Assembly (NCBI GenBank): GCA_031257695.1
Contig: JAIROB010000092.1
Span: 1 to 5,242, forward strand
Source of the DNA: Treponema sp.
Lineage (GTDB): Bacteria; Spirochaetota; Spirochaetia; Treponematales; Breznakiellaceae
Direction of reading: 5' to 3'
DNA length: 5,242 nucleotides
The number at the start of each line of letters is the position of its first letter. Position 1 is the first letter of the stretch. The notes beneath the pieces were generated by a model. That model made no database searches. It saw only the letters and a program-made list of their open reading frames with translations, and was not told the origin of the DNA. A program made the position numbers and the translations under genes. Below, piece by piece: positions 1 through 5,225 of this stretch.

Positions 1-288
1 TCCCTGGTGCGGTTCGACGACGCCAAGGAGGCGCTGCTCAAAAACATAGCGGACAGAATCGGGGATGTGCGCCGCCGCGTCGATCTTGTCCGGGCGCATC
101 TGGAAGCGTCCAACCCCCGGTCCATACTGGAACGGGGCTTTTCGGTGGTGATCAACCAGAGGACCGGAAAAACGCTGCGCCATGCCGGGGAAACCGGGCC
201 CGGCGAAAGGCTTGTCATACATCCCCTGGAGGGGGTAATCGCCGCCCTGGTGGAAGGGGTTGAAGAACCGCTTGTGGAGGAGCAATGA
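1..288 (+). CDS. xseA: Exodeoxyribonuclease VII large subunit, C-terminal fragment
   Basis: This is the 3' end of a gene that begins before the window; the frame is open from base 1 to a TGA at 286-288 (95 visible codons). XseA is the catalytic large subunit of exonuclease VII, a cytoplasmic nuclease that degrades single-stranded DNA from both ends and acts with several XseB subunits. The visible part matches the family C-terminus: a charged helical stretch suited to the coiled-coil XseB-binding region, then a segment around SNPRSILERGFSVV that corresponds to the conserved 'P..vL.RGYsvv' block, then a short beta-rich tail with I..L..G. The OB-fold and catalytic core lie outside the window. 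The stop overlaps the xseB start as ATGA, which points to translational coupling. Identification rests on this conserved block and on the adjacent xseB; confidence is high. Confidence 0.93.
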   Translation, partial: SLVRFDDAKEALLKNIADRIGDVRRRVDLVRAHLEASNPRSILERGFSVVINQRTGKTLRHAGETGPGERLVIHPLEGVIAALVEGVEEPLVEEQ

Positions 289-518
289 AAAACTTTGAGG
301 AACGGCTGGAACGGCTGGAAAAATTGGGCGACGCGATTCGCAAGCCGGACATTTCCCTGGACGACGCGCTCAAGGCGTTTGAGGAGGGGATCAAACTGGC
401 GCGATCCCTGGAAAAGGATCTGGAAAAGGTTGAGAGCCGTATCGAAATACTGATGAACGGCCCTGATGAAAAACCGGAGGCCAAGCCGGAACTGGGCCTC
501 TTTGACGACGAGGCCTAG
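285..518 (+). CDS. xseB: Exodeoxyribonuclease VII small subunit
   Basis: A complete 77-residue protein, close to the usual XseB length. XseB is a small helical hairpin that binds the C-terminal helices of XseA; several copies assemble on one XseA to form exonuclease VII, which turns single-stranded DNA into oligonucleotides in repair. Family signatures are visible: FEERLERLEKL near residues 4-14, then SLDDALKAFEEGIKLA (about residues 24-39), the 'sLeeal..fe.G..L...c' pattern, followed by an acidic/basic helix and a tail ending in LGLFDDEA, close to the common L..f.dd end. The ATG overlaps the xseA stop by four bases. A GGAGGAG sequence at 276-282 lies just upstream, only two bases from the start, so translation may depend mainly on coupling to xseA. 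The mutL start follows one base after the stop. Confidence 0.95.
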   Translation: MKNFEERLERLEKLGDAIRKPDISLDDALKAFEEGIKLARSLEKDLEKVESRIEILMNGPDEKPEAKPELGLFDDEA

Positions 519-519
519 G

Positions 520-2337
520 GTGGCCATCCATGTGCTTCCCCCGGAGGAGGCCCGAAAAATTGCAGCCGGCGAAGTGGTGGACCGGCCCGCCGCGCTGGTC
601 CGGGAATTGCTTGACAACGCCATTGACGCGGGGGGGGCCGTCATTGAGCTCCAGATCGAGGGCGGGGGCATACGCCGCATCGAAGCGCTGGACGACGGCG
701 GAGGCATGAGCCGGGAGGATCTGGAGATCTGCTGGCAGGCCCACGCCACCAGCAAGATCCGTTCCATAGACGACCTGAGCGCCGCCACACCCCTGGGCTT
801 CCGCGGGGAGGCCCTTGCTGCCGCGGCCGCGGTGTCCCGGCTGGAGATCCTCACCAGCGCCGACGGCAGGGAGGCATGGCGGCTCACGGTGGGGCCCGGG
901 GCGGGGGGCGCCCGGGGCGGGGAATACCGGATCGAGCCCTTCCGCAGGACCAGGGGAACCAGCGTCCGCGCCCTGGGGCTGTTCGACACCATCCCCGCGC
1001 GCAAACGTTTTCTTAAACGGGAAGGGAGCGAAGCCGCGCTGTGCCGCCAAATTTTTATCGAAAAGGCCCTGGCGTTCCATGCCCTGAGTTTCCGCTTTGT
1101 CCAGGACGGGAACCTCCGCCTTATATTTCCCGCGGTTTCCAGCAGGAAGGAACGGTTCGCGGACGCGCTGCTGGACAAGCGGGAAGGGGCCTTCCTCCAT
1201 GAGATCAACGCCCAGGGCGAAGGGTTCAGGGTCGGCATGGTCGTCGGGGGGCCAGAGCTCTTCCGAAACGACCGGCGGCATCAGTACATATTTGCCAACG
1301 GCAGAAGGATTCAGGACTATTCCATGATCCAGGCGCTGGAATACGGAACCCAGGGCTGGTTCCCCAACGGAACCCATCCGGTGGGAGCGGTGTACATCGA
1401 CGTGGACCCCTCCCTCGCGGATTTCAACATACACCCCGCAAAACGGGAGGCGCGGTTCAAGGACGCGGGGGCCATCCACCACAGTGTCACCACAGCCCTG
1501 CGGGATTTTGTGCGCCGGGGCGATCTTGCCAGCCGGGCAAGGGACACGGAGCGCCGGTCCGCCCTCCCCTACCAGGCTGCCCTGCCCTACGGACCCTCCC
1601 CGGACAATTCCGGAAACACGGCGGCCCTGGCCCTGAACGCGTTGCTGGACAGGCCGCCGGATTTCGCCCCCCTGCCCGGCCGCCGCCCGGAGGGCCCTTC
1701 GGCGGAGGCGGACTTTTTCCCGGAAATGACCGGAGGCTTCGCTTTTCCCCAGGCCGCGGAGCCCCGGCCGGCCTACGGCGGCCAATATGCCGCGGGAAAG
1801 GTACGGCTCGCCGGGCGGATCTTCAAACTCTTCCTTTTAGCGGAGCTAGGGAACCGGCTTTTCATCATAGACCAGCACGCGGCCCACGAGCGGATCCTCT
1901 ACGACAGGCTCATCGGCAAGCCCGTAACTACCCAGGATCTGCTGGCGCCCATACCCTTTTCCACCGAAAGCGACGACGACGACCTGTTCCTGGCATCCCG
2001 CAGTGAGGAGCTCCGCGGCCTGGGGATAGTCATAACCAGGGACGGCGGCGGCGGCTGGCTTATCGAGGCGCTCCCCGCGGGCTGGCAGGCCGGGGACGGG
2101 GAGACCGTTGAAGAAATACTCAAGCTGAGATCCGCAAAGGAAAACATCGCCGAACGCTGGGCCGCCACCCTCTCCTGCCACCGCGCCGTGAAGGACGGGG
2201 ATTACCTGGACGACGGCGCAGCGCTGGAACTGGCCGAAGCGGCCCTGGCGCTGCCCGTCCCCCGCTGCCCCCACGGGCGGCCCATCTGGGTTGAAATAAG
2301 CAGGGAAGATCTGTTCCGCCTCGTTCAGCGAACCTGA
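520..2337 (+). CDS. mutL: DNA mismatch repair protein MutL (endonuclease type)
   Basis: A 605-residue MutL. The frame is open further upstream, but the GTG at 520 is preferred: it puts the protein at MAIHVLPP, the normal MutL N-terminus, and a GAGG (510-513) lies six bases before it, one base past the xseB stop. MutL couples MutS mismatch recognition to strand nicking and excision. The GHKL ATPase domain shows IAAGEVV (14-20), catalytic E29 and metal-binding N33, DDGGGM (59-64), HATSK (76-80), GFRGEAL (94-100) and the late lysine K308 in NIHPAK. A proline/alanine-rich linker spans about 340-427. The C-terminal domain (about 428-605) carries DQHAAHER (451-458), a clamp-binding-like QDLLAP (472-477), SCHRAVK (552-558) and CPHGRP (583-588), the metal-site motifs of MutL endonucleases that replace MutH. 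One motif residue, usually Glu, is Asp at 462. A run of eight G lies at codons 37-40. Confidence 0.97.
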   Translation: MAIHVLPPEEARKIAAGEVVDRPAALVRELLDNAIDAGGAVIELQIEGGGIRRIEALDDGGGMSREDLEICWQAHATSKIRSIDDLSAATPLGFRGEALAAAAAVSRLEILTSADGREAWRLTVGPGAGGARGGEYRIEPFRRTRGTSVRALGLFDTIPARKRFLKREGSEAALCRQIFIEKALAFHALSFRFVQDGNLRLIFPAVSSRKERFADALLDKREGAFLHEINAQGEGFRVGMVVGGPELFRNDRRHQYIFANGRRIQDYSMIQALEYGTQGWFPNGTHPVGAVYIDVDPSLADFNIHPAKREARFKDAGAIHHSVTTALRDFVRRGDLASRARDTERRSALPYQAALPYGPSPDNSGNTAALALNALLDRPPDFAPLPGRRPEGPSAEADFFPEMTGGFAFPQAAEPRPAYGGQYAAGKVRLAGRIFKLFLLAELGNRLFIIDQHAAHERILYDRLIGKPVTTQDLLAPIPFSTESDDDDLFLASRSEELRGLGIVITRDGGGGWLIEALPAGWQAGDGETVEEILKLRSAKENIAERWAATLSCHRAVKDGDYLDDGAALELAEAALALPVPRCPHGRPIWVEISREDLFRLVQRT

Positions 2338-2365
2338 GCGGATAGGAAATTTATTGTGCCGGCGC

Positions 2366-2405
2366 GGTCCATACCCCGGAGCAAGTCCTGGGCATGGACC
2401 ATGCC
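2366..2405. terminator. Hairpin in the convergent mutL/sigma gap, possible bidirectional terminator
   Basis: GGTCCAT at 2366-2372 pairs perfectly with ATGGACC at 2394-2400. Inside, after an A-C mismatch, CCC (2374-2376) pairs with GGG (2390-2392), and after a C-U mismatch GGA (2378-2380) pairs with TCC (2386-2388), leaving a five-base loop. That gives about 13 paired bases between two converging genes, where a shared transcript end is expected. The right arm also belongs to a separate odd palindrome, GGCATGG-A-CCATGCC at 2391-2405. No U-tract directly follows either side; the nearest T-rich stretch on the plus strand is TTTTCCTTT at about 2419-2427, already inside the sigma gene. A classical intrinsic terminator is therefore not proven; it could be a Rho-dependent or 3'-end-stabilising structure. 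Confidence 0.5.
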
Positions 2406-2411
2406 TTCCAG

Positions 2412-3488
2412 TCAGGGGTTTTCCTTTAATTCCCGGAGCTGCTGGAGGCCCCGCAGTTTGAACGTGGCCTTTTCCTGAATCTGCCGCACCCGTTCGCGGG
2501 TAATGCCCAGGAGTTTTCCCGTTTCTTCCAGGGTCAGCGGCCCCTCGCCGGTCAGACCGAAACGGAGCTGGATGATCTTCATCTCCCGCTCGGACAGGTA
2601 GGAAAGAATATCCTCCATGGTGTCCTGGAGGGTCATGGAAAACACCACCTCGAAGGGTTCCCCCATGGACTCGTCTTTTATAAGGTCCGCCAGGCGGGTA
2701 AGGTTGCCATCGTCCACAATGGTGTCCAGGCTGGTGGTCTCCTGGGAAAGTTTGACAATCTCCTTGACCTTGCTGAGGGGAACCCCCAGGTACTCCGACA
2801 GTTCCTCGTCGCTGGGATCCCTGCCCAGGTCCTGGGTCAGCTGCTTTGAGACAAAGTAACATTTTTTTATGGTGTTCAGCATATGAATGGGGATGCGGAT
2901 AACCCGGCCCTTGTCGGCGATGCTCTTGATGATGGCCTGCCTGATCCACCAGGTGCCGTAGGTGGAGAAGCGGCAGCCCCGGGTATAGTCGAAGCGTTCC
3001 ACCGCCTCGATAAGCCCTATATTGCCTTCGTCGATCAGATCCAGCAGGGAAAGCCCCCGGTGTTGATAATTTTTCGCTATAGAAACAACCAGCCGCAGAT
3101 TGGAATTAACCATCAGGTTCTTGTGGCGCATAAGGGCCTTGTCCAGCCGGTCCCGCTCCTCGGCATAAAAACCGTCCCGTTCTTTTTCCAGGTAGGAATC
3201 TTCCAGATCCCGTATCGCCCTGCGGATGTTAATGATCTTTTCCCCTATGGACTGCTCTTCCTGAACCGTCAACAGGGGGAATTTTGAAATCTGCTTAAAA
3301 TAAAGCGCAAGGGGATCCGACTCCTTTACGGATCTGGATTTTTTAGGAAGTTTTTGTAATCCGGGAGTTTGCATTCTTTTTTTATTCCGGATTTTCTCCG
3401 GCCCTCCATCCTTGAGCGGGGGAAAAACCGCCCAGTCATTTTTTTCACGCCCCTCCAGTGTCTGGTTTTTTAAATGTGCCTTTGTCAT
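2412..3488 (-). CDS. RNA polymerase sigma factor, sigma-70 family, short group 2 (RpoS-like)
   Basis: A complete 358-residue sigma-70 protein that directs RNA polymerase to promoters. Residues 1-52 are basic and low in conservation; there is no acidic region 1.1 and no long spacer between regions 1.2 and 2, unlike typical RpoD of about 600 residues. Region 1.2 begins at SDPLALYFKQI (57-67). Region 2 covers about 124-195 with NLRLVVSIAKNY, LDLIDEGNIGLIEAVERFD and the -10 helix TYGTWWIRQAI (176-186). Region 3 follows at RIPIHM (198-203) to about 275. Region 4 has the helix-turn-helix at about 318-346 with ITRERVRQI, so the -35-contacting Arg331, Glu332 and Arg335 are kept. The start ATG has a good Shine-Dalgarno (AGGGTGA, 3493-3499). 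It lies 55 bp downstream of an NlpD-like gene on the same strand. Length and context favour an RpoS-type alternative factor; a short primary sigma (RpoD/SigA) is the alternative. Confidence 0.93.
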   Translation of the reverse strand: MTKAHLKNQTLEGREKNDWAVFPPLKDGGPEKIRNKKRMQTPGLQKLPKKSRSVKESDPLALYFKQISKFPLLTVQEEQSIGEKIINIRRAIRDLEDSYLEKERDGFYAEERDRLDKALMRHKNLMVNSNLRLVVSIAKNYQHRGLSLLDLIDEGNIGLIEAVERFDYTRGCRFSTYGTWWIRQAIIKSIADKGRVIRIPIHMLNTIKKCYFVSKQLTQDLGRDPSDEELSEYLGVPLSKVKEIVKLSQETTSLDTIVDDGNLTRLADLIKDESMGEPFEVVFSMTLQDTMEDILSYLSEREMKIIQLRFGLTGEGPLTLEETGKLLGITRERVRQIQEKATFKLRGLQQLRELKENP

Positions 3489-3535
3489 CCTATCACCCTT
3501 TCATTTTTTTTTCTATTGTTTTTGAATGAAAGTGA
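3489..3535 (-). promoter_or_regulatory. Sigma-gene leader: Shine-Dalgarno and possible occluding hairpin
   Basis: The 55-bp gap upstream of the sigma gene is A/T-rich. Read on the minus strand, AAAGGGTGAT (3492-3501) holds the Shine-Dalgarno, a few bases before the ATG. The same bases form one arm of an inverted repeat: TCACTTTCAT (3526-3535) can pair with ATGAAAGGGTGA (3493-3504) as 4 + 6 base pairs with a two-G bulge, around a 21-base A-rich loop. Folded, the Shine-Dalgarno would be masked. ATGAAAGGGTGA also reads as a three-codon ORF (Met-Lys-Gly-stop) without its own ribosome binding site, probably by chance. The inverted repeat is seen directly; a regulatory role is inference. No convincing promoter was found in this gap, so the gene may be read from the upstream gene or from a promoter inside it. 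Confidence 0.4.
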
Positions 3536-3543
3536 AAAATTAT

Positions 3544-4479
3544 TCAGGCCCTGGGCGCGGCCGCGGGATCCATGGAAACATTGTTCCGGTACACCAGAAA
3601 AAACAACTGGGGTTTTTCCGACAAAGCGTCTATCCCCAATCGTCCTAATTCCGTTCCCGCCTTAACCGCATCCCCCTCGCGGACCGATAAATTTTCACAA
3701 CCGCCGTAAACGTACAAATAACCTCCTCCGACTTGAATTATTACGACCTTTCCAAACCCGCGGTAAGGCCCCGCCGATATTACCACGCCCTCTTTCAGGT
3801 TCCGCACCGGCTCGTTCCGTTCCCCCACCAGGGTCACGCCGTTCAGCTTTCCGGTCATGTACGCGATTTCCCGGGCCTTGATAGGCCAGGGCACGGACAG
3901 GTCGAGGCTGCGGCTTACGGTGGAGCGCGCTTCGGTCCCCGCAAAAATGCCCGGGAGGGCAGGCCCGGGAACGGTTTCCACCGCGGGAGCCGCCGCTACA
4001 GAGTTTGCCGCCGAAGCGGGCATAACAGGGACATCCGCCAAAACTTCCCGGGACGGGGCGCTTGGCGCTATCCCGGGGGAACCGGAGCGGGGGATTCGCA
4101 GGCGATCCCCGATTTTAAGGGTATAGCTTTCCGAAAGGCTGTTAGCCGAAAGCAGGGTCTGCAGGGAAACGCCGTAGAGCCGGGCGATGCCGTAGAGGGT
4201 CTCGCCCCGGGCCGCCCGGTGCTCCGTCACAGCCTGGCCCGCCGGCTCAGGGGCGAATCCCGCGGAAACGCCGGGGATGCGTATCCGCTGGCCCGCCTGA
4301 ATCCGGTTGGGATCGTCAATCCTGTTGAGCCGCTGTATCTCCTGAGAGCTGACTCCGTAGGTTCTCGCCAATGAATAGATAGTATCACCCTTTTGGATAA
4401 CATGAATCGTCTCCTCCGCCGCCGCAAGAACAGCGGAGATCCCTACTAAAAGCCATAAAAAACGGAGCCGGTGGTTCAT
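3544..4479 (-). CDS. Secreted LysM/degenerate M23 (LytM) protein, NlpD-like
   Basis: A 311-residue exported protein. The second of two close ATGs (4477-4479) is chosen because AAAGGA (4485-4490) sits five bases before it; the first (4483-4485) would add two residues but abuts the Shine-Dalgarno. A short basic N-terminus, a hydrophobic helix and AAA before EE (about residue 21) form a type I signal peptide; no lipobox Cys is seen. Two LysM peptidoglycan-binding domains follow at about 25-69 and 87-130, then an Ala/Pro-rich linker to about 192 and an M23/LytM-type domain at about 195-305. The zinc-site residues are absent: the HxGxD position reads LNGVT (212-216) and the HLH position reads QLF (291-293). 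This is the pattern of EnvC/NlpD-type proteins, which in enterics activate cell-wall amidases rather than cut peptidoglycan. That role here is inference. It lies directly upstream of the sigma-factor gene and may share its transcript. Confidence 0.9.
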   Translation of the reverse strand: MNHRLRFLWLLVGISAVLAAAEETIHVIQKGDTIYSLARTYGVSSQEIQRLNRIDDPNRIQAGQRIRIPGVSAGFAPEPAGQAVTEHRAARGETLYGIARLYGVSLQTLLSANSLSESYTLKIGDRLRIPRSGSPGIAPSAPSREVLADVPVMPASAANSVAAAPAVETVPGPALPGIFAGTEARSTVSRSLDLSVPWPIKAREIAYMTGKLNGVTLVGERNEPVRNLKEGVVISAGPYRGFGKVVIIQVGGGYLYVYGGCENLSVREGDAVKAGTELGRLGIDALSEKPQLFFLVYRNNVSMDPAAAPRA

Positions 4480-4480
4480 A

Positions 4481-4490
4481 TCCATCCTTT
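4481..4490 (-). promoter_or_regulatory. Ribosome binding site that decides the start of the LysM gene
   Basis: On the minus strand AAAGGATGG runs into two ATG codons six bases apart. The core AAAGGA (4485-4490) is five bases from the ATG at 4477-4479, a normal spacing, but overlaps the ATG at 4483-4485. The downstream ATG is therefore the likelier start; the two choices differ by only two residues (Met-Asp) ahead of the signal peptide. Confidence 0.6.
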
Positions 4491-4544
4491 ATCGGCAAAT
4501 TCATCGTTTTTTATAACCCTGCCTTTCTGCAGCCCATAAACACC

Positions 4545-4575
4545 AGTATACCGTGAAAATAACAATATTCGCCAA
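4545..4575 (-). promoter_or_regulatory. Candidate sigma-70 promoter for the LysM-sigma gene pair
   Basis: On the minus strand TATACT (4545-4550) matches the -10 consensus at five of six positions, and TTGGCG (4570-4575) matches the -35 consensus at four of six. The spacer is 19 bases, longer than the usual 17, which lowers confidence. Transcription would begin near 4538 and give a leader of roughly 60 bases. The site lies in the AT-rich divergent spacer, where a promoter for the minus-strand genes is expected. Confidence 0.35.
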
Positions 4576-4655
4576 AAAACCTTTCATTTGTTAGTAAAAA
4601 ACATCAAAATTCTAAAGATATAACAAAAAAAACCATACTTGGTTACGAGGCGCCT

Positions 4656-5225
4656 ATGTCGATTGAAATTGAACTGAAAACTTCCGTGGAGGATCACCGT
4701 TCTTTGCGGGAGCGGATATCCCTTCTCTCGCCCCCGGCCTTTTCCTTTGAAAAGGACGATTGTTACTGGGCGGCCGGCGAAGGCGGAGCAAGCCCGCTCC
4801 GGTCCGCCGTCCGGCTCCGGCGGGAACGGATTCTCTCCCCCGGCGGCGAAACCGGGGAAAAAAACCTGGTTACCTACAAAGTCAAGGAAGTCCGGGGGGG
4901 AATCGAAGTCAACGACGAGCGGGAATTCTCCGTTTCCGACGCCGCGGGTTTTGAGGACCTGCTCCGGCGGCTGGGCCTGGCGCCGATGACGCGGAAACAC
5001 AAGCAGGGCTGGGCCTGGGTTATCGGAGATGTGAACGCGGAGCTCTGCGAAGTTTCCGGCCCCCGCCGCAGCCTGGGCTGGTTCCTGGAACTGGAGATCC
5101 TCGCCGAGGATGCCGAAGCGCCGACCGTAGCCGCGGCCCGGCACAAGCTGCTGGGCCTTCTGGACCGGGTCGGCGTCCCCCGGAGCCGCATCGAGGAGCG
5201 GTACTACTCCGAGCTGCTTGCCTGA
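4656..5225 (+). CDS. CYTH-domain protein (class IV adenylate cyclase / triphosphatase family)
   Basis: A complete 189-residue protein made of a single CYTH domain. The family signature ExExK is at the extreme N-terminus as EIELK (4-8). Charged strand residues expected to line the triphosphate tunnel follow: VRLRRE (52-57), YKVKE (74-78), the acidic strand with E84, E88 and E90, basic residues in TRKHK (112-116), and FLELEI (143-148), the common 'F.E.E' strand. The tail RIEERYYSELL resembles the usual closing 's.Y..LL' motif. CYTH enzymes bind a triphosphate with divalent metal; members make cAMP from ATP (CyaB type) or hydrolyse thiamine triphosphate or inorganic tripolyphosphate, and sequence alone does not choose between these. 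The ATG at 4656 has GAGG five bases upstream and places the signature at residue 4, as is normal. It is transcribed divergently from the LysM gene. CyaB-type adenylate cyclase is the usual database name. Confidence 0.9.
   Translation: MSIEIELKTSVEDHRSLRERISLLSPPAFSFEKDDCYWAAGEGGASPLRSAVRLRRERILSPGGETGEKNLVTYKVKEVRGGIEVNDEREFSVSDAAGFEDLLRRLGLAPMTRKHKQGWAWVIGDVNAELCEVSGPRRSLGWFLELEILAEDAEAPTVAAARHKLLGLLDRVGVPRSRIEERYYSELLA

Larger units (their letters stand above)
4480..4655. other. AT-rich divergent intergenic region
   Basis: This spacer separates the minus-strand LysM gene from the plus-strand CYTH gene and must hold the start signals of both. It is far richer in A and T than the genes on either side. 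Besides the minus-strand promoter candidate, the plus strand has TTGTTA (4588-4593) and TATAAC (4619-4624), but at 25 bases apart they do not make a normal promoter. A small inverted repeat AACCA-TACT-TGGTT at 4631-4644 sits just before the CYTH Shine-Dalgarno GAGG (4647-4650). No small ORF with a credible start and no RNA gene is seen here. Confidence 0.7.

Noticed and set aside
466..519. Upstream extension of mutL from 466
   Set aside because: It would overlap xseB by more than 50 bases and add 18 residues before the conserved MutL N-terminus; the GTG at 520 fits the family start and has a spaced GAGG.
1561..1610. Imperfect direct repeat encoding ALPYQA-ALPYGP in the MutL linker
   Set aside because: It is two short degenerate copies in a Pro/Ala-rich disordered linker, which is ordinary for MutL.
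391..1785. Long minus-strand open frame antisense to mutL (464 codons)
   Set aside because: It is a shadow of the GC-rich mutL coding frame. Its translation is Gly/Pro/Arg-rich with no family motif, while the opposite strand encodes an intact, motif-complete MutL.
1846..2949. Minus-strand open frame of 367 codons overlapping the mutL end and the sigma gene
   Set aside because: It runs through both real genes, on the antisense of one and out of frame in the other. The product is low-complexity (Gly/Pro/His/Gln) and no domain is recognisable.
3493..3504. Three-codon upstream ORF (ATG AAA GGG TGA) in the sigma leader
   Set aside because: It has no Shine-Dalgarno of its own and overlaps that of the sigma gene; short reading frames like this arise easily by chance.
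4623..4644. Hairpin with T-tract on the minus strand (AACCA stem followed by T-run), terminator-like
   Set aside because: The stem is only five mostly weak pairs, and no minus-strand gene ends here, so there is nothing for it to terminate.
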